From assembly GCF_004403185.1 (NCBI RefSeq), contig NZ_SOHJ01000002.1, positions 426,038-490,037 of the forward strand: DNA of 64,000 bases. The letters run 5' to 3'. How positions within the stretch are numbered: the first letter of the stretch is position 1; every line of letters starts with the position of its first letter. This DNA comes from Cryobacterium suzukii (GTDB lineage Bacteria > Actinomycetota > Actinomycetes > Actinomycetales > Microbacteriaceae). Both the position numbers and the translations under genes were made by a program. This document shows positions 49,417-59,300 of this stretch, in pieces. The notes beneath the pieces are model-generated. The model made no database searches and had not been told where the DNA came from. It saw only the letters and a list, made by a program, of their open reading frames with translations.

Positions 49417-49781
49417 TGACCAACGAACGTACCGATCAGCTGGACGCCGCTGTATTCAGTGACGACGGGCTGCTGCCGGCCGTTATCCAGCAGTGGGACA
49501 CCCACGAGGTGCTCATGCTCGGGTGGATGAACCGGGAAGCACTCCGCCGCACCTTAACGTCGGGACGCGTGACCTTCTGGTCGCGCAGCCGGAAGGAATT
49601 CTGGCGCAAGGGCGACACCTCCGGCCACGCCCAGTACGTGCAGTCCGCCGCCTTCGACTGCGATAGCGATACCCTGCTCGTGCAGGTCGACCAGGTTGGA
49701 GCGGCGTGTCACACCGGCACGCATACGTGCTTTGATGGGCGCGACCTGGGCGCGATCACCATGGACAGGCCAATGGAATGA
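49416..49781 (+). CDS. hisI: Phosphoribosyl-AMP cyclohydrolase
   Basis: Opens the adenine ring of PR-AMP in histidine synthesis. The 121-residue product has the metal-binding cysteines in [20 protein letters not shown] and [12 protein letters not shown] and the conserved [12 protein letters not shown] and [18 protein letters not shown]. It is the stand-alone HisI type. It overlaps hisF by one base and trpE by 4 bp. Confidence 0.96.
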   Translation: MTNERTDQLDAAVFSDDGLLPAVIQQWDTHEVLMLGWMNREALRRTLTSGRVTFWSRSRKEFWRKGDTSGHAQYVQSAAFDCDSDTLLVQVDQVGAACHTGTHTCFDGRDLGAITMDRPME

Positions 49782-51334
49782 CCGACAGTACCCCGGTCGC
49801 AACCGGTTCCCGTACCGCCGGCTCAACGACGCGCGATCAGTTCGACGCGTTGACCGGGGAGCACCGGGTAATTCCGGTGATCCGTGAACTGTTCGCCGAC
49901 GGTGAGACCCCCGTTGGCATTTATCGCAAGCTCGCCGACGGACTGCCGGGCAGCTTTCTGCTTGAGTCCGCCGAACAGGGCGGCATTTGGTCTCGGTTCT
50001 CCTTCGTTGGTGTCTCCTCGTTCGGTGTGCTCACCCAACAGGGCGACGACACCCGTTGGATCGACTATGGGCTTTCCGCCTCGCGTGCGCTCGGCTCCGC
50101 AACCGATCTCGGACCGCTTGACGCCCTGGCCTACTTATTCGACCGCTGGCAGACGCCGCGGCTGCCAGAGCACCCCCCACTCACCGGAGGGCTGGTCGGC
50201 TTCATAGGCTGGGAGGCGATTCGTCAGATCGAACGCCTGCCGCACCAGCCGCCGGCGGACTACGAGGTGCCAGGCCAGTCGTTCAGCTTCGTGGCCGACC
50301 TCGTTGTTCTTGATCACAAGTACGGAACCGTGCAGCTCATCGCCAACGTGCTCAACGACGGCGTCGACACCCCCGAAAAGCTATGGGCTGACGCGGGCAC
50401 CCGCCTGAATTCACTGCAGACCCGACTCGCCGCGCCCGGAGAAGCCTGGCTGGCCGAGGTTGACCTGCAGGCGCCGAGCACGCCGAGCAACCGCACCACG
50501 CGAGACGATTTTCTCGCCGCCGTCAATGTCGGCAAACAGCACATCGTCGACGGCGACATATTTCAGGTCGTCATCTCCCAGCGCTTCGACCAGGTCTGCA
50601 CAGCACACCCCATCGACGTCTACCGGGTGCTGCGCAGCCTCAACCCGAGCCCATACATGTACCTGCTCAGCCTCGAGACGGCGGAGGGCGACCCGTACTG
50701 GATCGTTGGGTCTTCGCCCGAAGCGCTCGTCAAGGTACAGGATCAACGCGTCTTCACTCACCCGATCGCCGGCTCCAAACCCCGTGGCACCACACCGGAT
50801 GCCGACGCCGACTACGCGATCGAGCTCGCCGAAGACCCCAAGGAACGTGCTGAGCACCTCATGCTCGTCGACCTCGCCCGCAACGACCTGCTTAAGGTCT
50901 GCACGGCCGGATCGGTCGAAGTGACCGAATTCATGCGCATTGAACGGTTTAGCCACATCATGCACCTGGTGTCCTCGGTCGAGGGTAACCTCGTCGCCGG
51001 CAAGACCGCGATCGACGTTTTTCGTGCCACTTTTCCGGCCGGCACCCTGTCGGGCGCTCCGAAACCGCGGGCGCTGGAGATCATCGACGCCCTCGAACCG
51101 GCTCAGCGTGGCGTGTACGGGGGAGTGGTGGGCTACTTCGGCTTCGCCGGCGACGCCGACCTTGCCATCGCCATCCGTACCGCCACCATCAAGGACGGCA
51201 TCGCCCGGGTGCAGGCCGGCGGCGGCGTCGTCACCGATTCCGACCCGGCCTCCGAGTACCAGGAGTCGCAGAACAAAGCGGCAGCACCCTTGCGCGCCGT
51301 CGCCATCGCCAACGCGATGCGGCGAGTGTCCTAA
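49778..51334 (+). CDS. trpE: Anthranilate synthase component I
   Basis: Converts chorismate with ammonia to anthranilate. The 518-residue product has the tryptophan-feedback motif LLES in [13 protein letters not shown]. The catalytic segments are [48 protein letters not shown] and the signature [20 protein letters not shown]. The intact LLES predicts normal feedback inhibition. The glutamine amidotransferase trpG is not adjacent. It overlaps hisI by 4 bp, so histidine and tryptophan genes form one transcript. Confidence 0.96.
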   Translation: MTDSTPVATGSRTAGSTTRDQFDALTGEHRVIPVIRELFADGETPVGIYRKLADGLPGSFLLESAEQGGIWSRFSFVGVSSFGVLTQQGDDTRWIDYGLSASRALGSATDLGPLDALAYLFDRWQTPRLPEHPPLTGGLVGFIGWEAIRQIERLPHQPPADYEVPGQSFSFVADLVVLDHKYGTVQLIANVLNDGVDTPEKLWADAGTRLNSLQTRLAAPGEAWLAEVDLQAPSTPSNRTTRDDFLAAVNVGKQHIVDGDIFQVVISQRFDQVCTAHPIDVYRVLRSLNPSPYMYLLSLETAEGDPYWIVGSSPEALVKVQDQRVFTHPIAGSKPRGTTPDADADYAIELAEDPKERAEHLMLVDLARNDLLKVCTAGSVEVTEFMRIERFSHIMHLVSSVEGNLVAGKTAIDVFRATFPAGTLSGAPKPRALEIIDALEPAQRGVYGGVVGYFGFAGDADLAIAIRTATIKDGIARVQAGGGVVTDSDPASEYQESQNKAAAPLRAVAIANAMRRVS

Positions 51335-51993
51335 TGGCCGAACGGATGCCCCCGCGTCGCCTCAAACTCGTACTCATTCTCACCGTTCTGGGCGCGAGTT
51401 CCCTGGCGCTACTGGCCTGGACGCAGGTCTGGGTGCACGCTGAAGTGGGACTGCCCGACGCTGGCACCCAGGTGCTCCAAGTCGACGGAGCTATCGCCGC
51501 GCCGGCACTGACGGCGCTGGCACTGGCCGGGTTCGCCCTCGCCGGTGCCCTCACCATTGCGGGTCGGCTCATTAGGGTGGTACTCGGCGGGCTTGAGGTT
51601 CTCCTCGGGTTCTCGGTGTTTCTCGCCGGATATCTCGCGGTCGAGGATCCGTCTCAGGCCAGTGCCGCTGCGGTCACTGCCGCGACCGGAATTGCCGGAC
51701 ACGAATCCATTCAGCTGAGCGTTCTCGGCACGGTGGTCACCCCGTGGCCGTTCGTCGCAATGGGCGCCGCTGTCATTATGTCGGCGACCGGTGTGATCGT
51801 CATCGTGACGAGCGCACGCTGGCCCGGACCAACCCGCAAATACCAGGCCGTGCGTTTTGAACCGGTAGCCGACCCCGACGGTTCCGTGCCAGCCTTGCCG
51901 GTGACCGGCGTTGCGTCGACCGAGCCCGCACCGGCTGACTCCGTCGGCGACTGGGATGATCTCAGTCGCGGCGAAGACCCGACCGCTCGCTGA
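51334..51993 (+). CDS. Trp biosynthesis-associated membrane protein (TIGR02234-like)
   Basis: A 219-residue membrane protein with four spans (about residues 9-28, 48-71, 76-96 and 129-150) and a C-terminal cytoplasmic tail. It matches the actinobacterial family encoded inside trp operons. Its biochemical role is unknown, and a transport or assembly role is speculation. It starts in a TAATG junction with trpE. Confidence 0.88.
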   Translation: MAERMPPRRLKLVLILTVLGASSLALLAWTQVWVHAEVGLPDAGTQVLQVDGAIAAPALTALALAGFALAGALTIAGRLIRVVLGGLEVLLGFSVFLAGYLAVEDPSQASAAAVTAATGIAGHESIQLSVLGTVVTPWPFVAMGAAVIMSATGVIVIVTSARWPGPTRKYQAVRFEPVADPDGSVPALPVTGVASTEPAPADSVGDWDDLSRGEDPTAR

Positions 51994-52067
51994 GGGCGCG
52001 CTGTCGCTCCGCTAGACTTGACCTGCTTGTCAACGCACACAGTGTTTACGCATTTACGAGGAGAACC

Positions 52068-52289
52068 ATGAGCATCGATCTGTCAGATCCCGGACACGGC
52101 CACTCCCCGGCGGCCTGGATCGCAGTCATCATCATGCTGGCTGCCTTCACCATCGGCACCACAGCATTCTTCTTTAGCCTCGCCTGGCTCGTCTGGGCTT
52201 CCTTCGGATTGCTTATAGCCGGGCTGATCGTCGGCTACGTACTGAGCAAAGTCGGCTACGGCGTCAGCGCCACGTCGGCCGAGCACTAA
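52068..52289 (+). CDS. HGxxPAAW-motif small membrane protein
   Basis: A 73-residue protein with the diagnostic motif HGHSPAAW at residues 10-17 and two membrane spans (about 18-40 and 43-62). This HGxxPAAW family occurs inside actinobacterial trp operons and has no known function. GAGGAGAA lies just upstream of the ATG, a strong ribosome-binding site. Confidence 0.88.
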   Translation: MSIDLSDPGHGHSPAAWIAVIIMLAAFTIGTTAFFFSLAWLVWASFGLLIAGLIVGYVLSKVGYGVSATSAEH

Positions 52290-52308
52290 CCGGCGGCGCT
52301 GAGACCTG

Positions 52309-53079
52309 GTGCTGCAAGAACTTCTCGCTGGCGCGCTCTCCGACGCCGAACAGCGCCTCCTCACTCGTCCCTTGGCGAGAGTGGAGGCTGCGGCGCGCGC
52401 CCACGCGCCCGCCCTCGATGCATTAGCTGCCCTGGCCCCCGCTGAACGGGTCAAGATTCTCGCAGAAATCAAGCGGGCCAGCCCGAGCCGTGGCGCTCTG
52501 GCGTCCATCACCGACCCGGCAGCCCTGGCAGTGTCCTACGAGTCCGGCGGAGCAAGCGCTATCAGCGTACTGACAGAGGGTCGCCGTTTTCACGGCTCAC
52601 TGACCGACCTCGAGCAGGTCCGGGCAGCGGTGAGCATTCCTATCCTGCGTAAGGACTTCATCGGCACGCCGTATCAGGTATTCGAGGCCCGCGCGGCCGG
52701 CGCCGACCTCGTGCTGCTCATCGTGGCCGCGCTCGATCAAGCCACCCTGCTCTCGCTGCACGATCTCATTCGCGAGCTCGGAATGACCGCGCTGGTCGAA
52801 ACGCACAGTGGCGACGAAGTCAGCCGCGCACTCGACATCGGCGCGAGCCTGGTCGGCGTCAACGCGCGCAACCTGTCCACTTTTGAACTCGACCAGAACC
52901 TCTTCGGCACTCTCGCCGACAAAATCCCGTCCGGTGTTATCCGAGTCGCCGAATCCGCCGTCAAGACGGCCGCCGACGTGGCGCACTACCGTGGCGCTGG
53001 CGCCGATGTCGTTCTGGTTGGCGAAGCGCTCGTCACGAGCGATCCCATCCGAACCCTCTCCGAGTTTTTGGCGGTATAA
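52309..53079 (+). CDS. trpC: Indole-3-glycerol phosphate synthase
   Basis: Closes the indole ring from CdRP. The 256-residue TIM barrel has the conserved KILAEIKRASPSRGALASIT (with the catalytic Lys), AISVLTEGRRFHGSLTDLEQ, ILRKDFIGTPYQVFEARAAG, the VNARNLSTF segment, and VAESAVKTAADVAHY. The GTG start at 52309 follows the small membrane gene by 19 bases. trpD and trpF are absent here. In Actinobacteria trpF activity is usually supplied by PriA (HisA), and trpD lies elsewhere. Confidence 0.94.
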   Translation: MLQELLAGALSDAEQRLLTRPLARVEAAARAHAPALDALAALAPAERVKILAEIKRASPSRGALASITDPAALAVSYESGGASAISVLTEGRRFHGSLTDLEQVRAAVSIPILRKDFIGTPYQVFEARAAGADLVLLIVAALDQATLLSLHDLIRELGMTALVETHSGDEVSRALDIGASLVGVNARNLSTFELDQNLFGTLADKIPSGVIRVAESAVKTAADVAHYRGAGADVVLVGEALVTSDPIRTLSEFLAV

Positions 53080-54291
53080 ATGTCTTTACGTACACAGCCC
53101 GGCCCCTATTTCGGCGACTTCGGCGGCAGGTTCGTGCCCGAATCCCTCGTGGCGGCGCTCGATGAACTCACAGCGGAATACGAACTCGCCAAGAACGATC
53201 CAGCCTTTGCTGCGGCGCTGATGGACTTGCATCTCACCTACACCGGTCGTCCTTCGATCATCACCGAGGTACCGCGATTCGCTGAGTATGCCGGCGGGGC
53301 CCGCATCATCCTCAAGCGTGAAGATCTCAATCACACCGGTTCCCACAAGATCAATAACGCCCTCGGACAGGCCCTTCTCACCAAACGCATCGGTAAGACC
53401 CGCGTGATCGCCGAAACCGGGGCCGGCCAGCACGGCGTGGCCACGGCCACCGTCGCCGCCCTGTTCGGGTTAGAGTGCGTCGTCTATATGGGCGAGGTAG
53501 ACACGGAACGTCAGGCCCTCAACGTGGCGCGGATGCGTCTGCTCGGGGCAGAGGTCGTTCCGGTTAAGACCGGCTCGCGCACCCTGAAGGACGCCATCAA
53601 CGACGCCATGCGCGACTGGGTCACCAACGTCGACACCACCAATTACATCTTCGGAACCGTAGCCGGACCGCATCCGTTTCCCGCCATGGTGCGTGACTTT
53701 CAAAAAATCATCGGCGAGGAAGCTCGCCAGCAGGTTCTCGATCTGACCGGCAGCCTGCCGGACGCCGTCACCGCCTGTGTTGGCGGAGGCTCCAACGCAA
53801 TGGGTATCTTTCACGCCTTTCTCGACGATCCCAATGTCGCACTATTCGGCTATGAGGCGGCCGGTGACGGCGTCGATACGCCACGCCACGCTGCCACCAT
53901 CACCAAGGGTCGTCCCGGAGTACTTCACGGTGCCCGGAGCATGCTGCTGCAGGATGAAGACGGCCAGACCATCGAATCCCACTCCATATCGGCGGGGCTC
54001 GACTATCCCGGCGTCGGACCGGAGCACGCCTGGCTTGCCAGCATCGGCCGGGCCACCTACCTGCCGATCACCGATGACGAGGCGATGAGCGCCCTGCGCC
54101 TGCTCAGCCGCACCGAGGGCATCATTCCCGCGATCGAGTCATCCCACGCCCTCGCCGGTACCCTCGAACTCGGCCGCACGCTCGGCCCGGAGGCGACCAT
54201 TCTGGTCAACCTCAGCGGTCGCGGCGATAAAGACATGGAAACAGCTGGCCGGTACTTCGACCTGCTCGACGAAGGCGCGGAACAGTCATGA
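53080..54291 (+). CDS. trpB: Tryptophan synthase beta chain
   Basis: PLP enzyme that joins indole and serine. The 403-residue product has the PLP lysine in [20 protein letters not shown], the phosphate-binding [13 protein letters not shown], and the start [30 protein letters not shown] appears as [15 protein letters not shown]. It starts immediately after the trpC stop with no spacer and overlaps trpA by 4 bp (ATGA). Confidence 0.97.
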   Translation: MSLRTQPGPYFGDFGGRFVPESLVAALDELTAEYELAKNDPAFAAALMDLHLTYTGRPSIITEVPRFAEYAGGARIILKREDLNHTGSHKINNALGQALLTKRIGKTRVIAETGAGQHGVATATVAALFGLECVVYMGEVDTERQALNVARMRLLGAEVVPVKTGSRTLKDAINDAMRDWVTNVDTTNYIFGTVAGPHPFPAMVRDFQKIIGEEARQQVLDLTGSLPDAVTACVGGGSNAMGIFHAFLDDPNVALFGYEAAGDGVDTPRHAATITKGRPGVLHGARSMLLQDEDGQTIESHSISAGLDYPGVGPEHAWLASIGRATYLPITDDEAMSALRLLSRTEGIIPAIESSHALAGTLELGRTLGPEATILVNLSGRGDKDMETAGRYFDLLDEGAEQS

Positions 54292-55121
54292 CGACCCCAA
54301 TCCCCAGCGACACTGTGAGCACGGTTGAACAGGCCATTGCGCGCCGACGCTCCGAGGGTGGCGGAGCCCTTATCGGCTACCTTCCGGTCGGTTTTCCCAC
54401 ACTGAGTGAGAGCATCGACGCCGCAGTGGCCCTCGTCGCCAACGGCGTTGACATTATCGAACTCGGCCTGCCCTACTCCGACCCGGTGATGGATGGCCCC
54501 GTCATTCAGGCGGCCACCCAGCAGGCCCTGGCCAACGGGTTCAAGCTGCGTCACGGGTTCGAAGCGATCAGTGCAATCACCGCGCAGGTCGATGCGCCAA
54601 TTCTCGTCATGACCTACTGGAACCCGGTTGTGCAGTACGGTGTTGAACGATTCGCCGACGATCTGCGCGCAGCCGGCGGTGCTGGTCTAATCACCCCAGA
54701 CCTCATTCCCGACGAGGCTGCCGATTGGATGGCCGCAAGCGAACGCACCGGTCTCGATCGAGTCTTCCTGGCAGCGCCTTCCTCCTCGGACGCCCGGTTG
54801 GTGCAGGCGATGGAAGCGAGCCGCGGCTTCGTCTATACGGTCTCGACGATGGGTACCACCGGGGCTCGCGCGGGTGTCGATGCCGCCGCTCGTATTCTGG
54901 TGGAGCGTCTGCGCGCAGTCGGCTGCACGAGTGCGTGCGTCGGACTCGGGATCTCCACTCCCGGGCAGGTGCGCGAAATTCTCGGCTACGCCGACGGCGC
55001 CATCGTCGGGTCAGCCCTCGTGAAAGCGCTCAACGACGGGGGAGTACCCGCCGTTGCCCGTCTGGCTCTCGACCTCGCCGCCGGCGCAAACGATATTCGC
55101 CCGGCGTCAACCCCCGGGTAA
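54288..55121 (+). CDS. trpA: Tryptophan synthase alpha chain
   Basis: Cleaves indole-3-glycerol phosphate to indole, passed through a tunnel to TrpB. The 277-residue product has the catalytic Glu region [20 protein letters not shown], the loop-2 segment [21 protein letters not shown], and the phosphate-binding [10 protein letters not shown]. The overlap with trpB couples the two subunits at equal amounts. lgt follows after 87 bases. Confidence 0.96.
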   Translation: MTTPIPSDTVSTVEQAIARRRSEGGGALIGYLPVGFPTLSESIDAAVALVANGVDIIELGLPYSDPVMDGPVIQAATQQALANGFKLRHGFEAISAITAQVDAPILVMTYWNPVVQYGVERFADDLRAAGGAGLITPDLIPDEAADWMAASERTGLDRVFLAAPSSSDARLVQAMEASRGFVYTVSTMGTTGARAGVDAAARILVERLRAVGCTSACVGLGISTPGQVREILGYADGAIVGSALVKALNDGGVPAVARLALDLAAGANDIRPASTPG

Positions 55122-55208
55122 ATCCAGTCGCGATCTACACTAAATAGTTCGAGGCGATCCATCGATTCGCCCCAGGTGACGTGAGTCACGATGAAAGGTA
55201 GTACCCAG

Positions 55209-56219
55209 GTGTCTTTGAGTCTTCTGAGCGCGAGCATCCCGAGTCCGGAGTGGAGTTTCTTCGACCTCCACTTCTTCGACCTCGCCACGTTCCGTATTCA
55301 CGCCTACGCGCTGTGCATTCTCGCCGGAATCATTCTGGCGACGATCATCACGTCGCGCCGCCTCACCAAGCGTGGTGCCGAGCCGGGAGTCGTGCTCGAC
55401 ATCATCCTCTGGGCGGTTCCGCTCGGCATCGTCGGTGCTCGTATCTACCACGTGCTCACCCACCCCGGAGACTACTTCTTTGAGGGCGCCGACCTACTCC
55501 GCACGCTCTACATCTGGGAGGGCGGCAACGCCATCTTCGGGTCGCTGATCGGTGGCGCCGTTGGTGCCTACATCGGCTGCCGGATGGCCGGCATCCGCTT
55601 CTGGACCTTCGCCGACGCCGTCGCCCCCGCCCTGCTCGTCGCGCAGGCCACCGGTCGGCTCGGCAACTGGTTCAACCAGGAATTATTCGGGCTGCCCACA
55701 ACTCTGCCATGGGGCCTCGAAATCGAGCCGACCAATCCTGCCTTCCCGGTTGGGCTGCCAGCCGACACACTGTTCCACCCGACTTTCCTGTATGAGATCA
55801 TCTGGAACCTGCTCGGTGTTGCCGTTATCCTCTATCTGGAGCGCAAATTCCGACTGCGTTTCGGCCAGACTCTTGGTGCCTACCTCATCTGGTACGGACT
55901 AGGGCGCAGCTTTTTTGAGTCGATTCGCATTGACCCGAGCGAAATCTACTTCGGAATCCGTACCAATGTCTGGGCGGCCCTCGCCTCTATCGCTCTTGGC
56001 CTGATCATCATTCTCGTGCAGCGCCAGCGTCACCCGGGACTTGAGCCCAGCCCGTATATCCCCGGTCGGGAATGGATCGGGCCGGACGCTGGGCTAGAAT
56101 TGGAAGATAGCGATTCGGATGATCTTGATCAAAGCTCCGCGAATCAGAGCGATGTTGCCGATGAACGCACCGAATCACCCGAGGCTCCAGCCACAAGCAC
56201 GAGCGCTTCGCGTCTGTAG
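55209..56219 (+). CDS. lgt: Prolipoprotein diacylglyceryl transferase
   Basis: Attaches diacylglycerol to the lipobox cysteine of prolipoproteins in the membrane. The 336-residue product has about seven spans, the signature GRLGNWFNQELFGLPTTLPW, YHVLTHPGDYFF near the conserved His/Tyr, and the late YGLGRSFFESIRIDP. A long acidic Ser/Asp-rich cytoplasmic tail is typical of Actinobacteria. GTG 55209 is preferred because AAAGG lies nine bases upstream. ATG 55191 in the same frame would add six residues. Confidence 0.93.
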   Translation: MSLSLLSASIPSPEWSFFDLHFFDLATFRIHAYALCILAGIILATIITSRRLTKRGAEPGVVLDIILWAVPLGIVGARIYHVLTHPGDYFFEGADLLRTLYIWEGGNAIFGSLIGGAVGAYIGCRMAGIRFWTFADAVAPALLVAQATGRLGNWFNQELFGLPTTLPWGLEIEPTNPAFPVGLPADTLFHPTFLYEIIWNLLGVAVILYLERKFRLRFGQTLGAYLIWYGLGRSFFESIRIDPSEIYFGIRTNVWAALASIALGLIIILVQRQRHPGLEPSPYIPGREWIGPDAGLELEDSDSDDLDQSSANQSDVADERTESPEAPATSTSASRL

Positions 56220-56367
56220 AATCACGTCGCTGCATCCCAGCTGACACACACCCAGCGTCGCCCGCTGATGGGCCTGACCCGAACAGGGCGACGGTTACAG
56301 ATTTTCGCACTTCTCCTTCGGGCCAGCGTCGTCCCTTACTGCCAGTCATCTCGTGAGGACGGTCTCA

Positions 56368-59300
56368 ATGGCGCAGAAACCTCTGTATTCCCGCTTCAGC
56401 AGCATGCCAGAAGCATCCGGCTTGTACGACCCGGCGGCCGAACGCGACGCGTGCGGCCTGGCCATGGTGGCGACCCTGCGAGGGACCGCCGGACACGACA
56501 TCATCACCCAAGCCCTCGATGCCCTGCGCAACCTGGAACACCGTGGTGCGGTCGGCTCCGATGCCGGCACCGGTGACGGCGCAGGCATCATCACCCAAAT
56601 ACCGGATGCTTTCCTGCGCGCCGTCACAGAGTTCGCTCTTCCCCCGGTTGGGCAGTACGCCGTCGGAAACGTCTTCTTGCCGACCGACCCGACCGCGCGC
56701 ACCGCCATCAAACGTGCCATCAGTCTCATCGCCGACGACGAAAGCCTCACCATCATCGGGTGGCGCGAGGTTCCGGTGCACCCTGAAGACCTCGGCAGCC
56801 AGGCCCGCGCGAACATGCCGGCGATCCAGCAGCTGTTTGTGCAAAGCACCCGCACCACCGAGTCCGGCGAGCCGTTTTCCGACATTGCCCTCGATCGCCA
56901 GACCTTTCGACTGCGCAAGCGTGCGGAACGCGAACTCGAGATTTACTTCGTGTCGTTGTCCTGCCGCACCCTCGTCTATAAGGGCATGGTCACAACCCTG
57001 CAACTCGAACCGTTCTACCCGGACCTGTCCGACGAACGCTTCGCCTCGACGCTGGCCCTCGTGCACTCGCGCTACTCAACCAACACGTTCCCGTCCTGGC
57101 CGCTCGCCCAGCCGTTCCGTATGATCGCCCACAACGGCGAGATCAACACGGTGCAGGGCAACCGCAATTGGATGCGCGCCCGCCAGTCCCAGCTTGAATC
57201 TGAGCTGCTCGGCGATCTCGCCCCGCTGTTGCCGATCGTCACCCCGGGCGCCAGCGACTCGGCCTCCTTCGATGAGGTCGTCGAACTGCTCAGCCTGTCT
57301 GGTCGATCACTGCCGCACGCCATCATGATGATGGTGCCGGAGGCGTGGGAAAACCAGACCGACCTCGACGACGAACGCCGCGACTTCTACGAATATCACT
57401 CCATGCTCATGGAGCCGTGGGACGGCCCCGCCGCGATCGTTTTCACCGACGGGTCCCTCGTCGGTGCAACGCTCGACCGCAACGGCCTGCGGCCCGGGCG
57501 TTACCTCATCACGGACGACGGGCTCGTCGTACTCGCAAGCGAGATCGGCGTGCTGGGCATTGATCCGGCCCGTGTCGTGCGCAAGGGGCGCCTGCGCCCG
57601 GGCCAAATGTTCCTGGTCGACACCAAGGCCGGCCGTATCATCGACGACCGTGAGATCAAAGCGGACCTGTCGACAAGCGAGCCCTGGGGCGATTGGCTGC
57701 AGAAGGGGCGCATCAACCTGAAGGACCTGCCGGAGCGGGAGCACATCGTGCACCCGCCGGCCTCCGTTGTGCGCCGCCAGCGCACCTTTGGCTACACCGA
57801 AGAAGAGGTGCGCATTCTGCTCACCCCGATGGCCAGGACCGGCGCCGAACCGCTCGGCGCTATGGGGAGTGACACGCCCATCGCCGTGCTCAGCGACCGC
57901 CCACGCCTCATGTTCGATTACTTCACCCAGCAGTTCGCTCAGGTCACCAACCCGCCGTTGGACTCCATTCGGGAAGAAGTCGTCACGAGCCTCAGGCTCG
58001 GTCTCGGACCGGAGCGCAACCTACTCTCAGCCGGCCCTGAACACGCCCGGCAGGTCATTCTGGACTTCCCGGTCATCGACAATGACGAACTGGCCAAGAT
58101 CCAACACATCGACCCCGTCGTCGGCAGCCGCACCACCACGACCGTTCGTGGCCTCTACCGCTTCGAAGAAGGCCCGGACGCGCTGTCGAAGCGCCTCGCC
58201 GCCATTTGCGTTGAGGTCGATGAGGCCATAGAGGCCGGCGCGCTGTTCATCGTGCTGAGTGACCGTGACTCCAACAAAGACCTGGCGCCCATCCCATCGC
58301 TGCTCATGATCGCGGCCGTGCACCACCACCTGATTCGTACCGAGAACCGCATGAAGGTCGGAATCGTGGTCGAGGCCGGCGACGTACGCGAAGTGCACCA
58401 CGTGGCCCTGCTCATCGGCTACGGCGCCTCCGCGGTCAACCCGTACCTGGCAATGGAAACCTGCGAAGACCTCGTGCGCAGCGGAATCATCACCAACGTC
58501 ACGCCCGAAAGGGCGGTGCGCAACGTCATTAAGGCCCTCGGTAAGGGCGTGCTTAAAATCATGTCCAAGATGGGCATCTCCACCGTGTCGTCCTACGCCG
58601 GTGCCCAGGCCTTCGAAGCGGTCGGTCTGGCCCAGTCCTTCGTCGACCAATACTTCACCGGCACGACGAGCAAGCTCGGCGGCGTCGGCATCGACGTGAT
58701 CGGCGTTGAAAATCTGTCGCGGCACGCATCCGCTTATCCAATGGATGCCGCGGTGACCGCCCACGAGCGTCTCGCGACCGGTGGCGAATATCAGTGGCGT
58801 CGAGATGGAGCCCCGCACCTGTTCAACCCGGAGACCATCTTCCGGCTGCAGCATGCCACCCGTACCCGGCGCTACGACATCTTTCGCGAGTACACGAAAA
58901 TGGTCGACGATCAGGCCGAATCTCTGATGACGCTGCGTGGCATGTTCACACTCAGCCCTGGCCAGCGCCCCCCTGTACCCCTCGACGAGGTCGAATCGGT
59001 CTCCCAGATCGTCAAACGGTTCTCCACCGGCGCGATGAGCTACGGCTCCATTTCGCAGGAAGCGCACGAGACCCTCGCGATTGCCATGAACCGCCTAGGC
59101 GGTAAGTCCAACACCGGCGAGGGCGGCGAAGACCTCGACCGCCTGCTCGACCCGACCCGGCGCAGCGCTGTGAAGCAGGTCGCGTCCGGTCGATTCGGTG
59201 TCACGAGCATGTACCTGACCCACGCCGAGGATATCCAGATCAAACTTGCCCAGGGTGCCAAGCCCGGCGAGGGCGGTCAGCTTCCTCCCACCAAGGTGTA

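Noticed and set aside
49700..49800. Possible trp attenuator or leader peptide before trpE
   Set aside because: trpE overlaps hisI by 4 bp, leaving no leader, and no run of Trp codons with alternative stems is seen.
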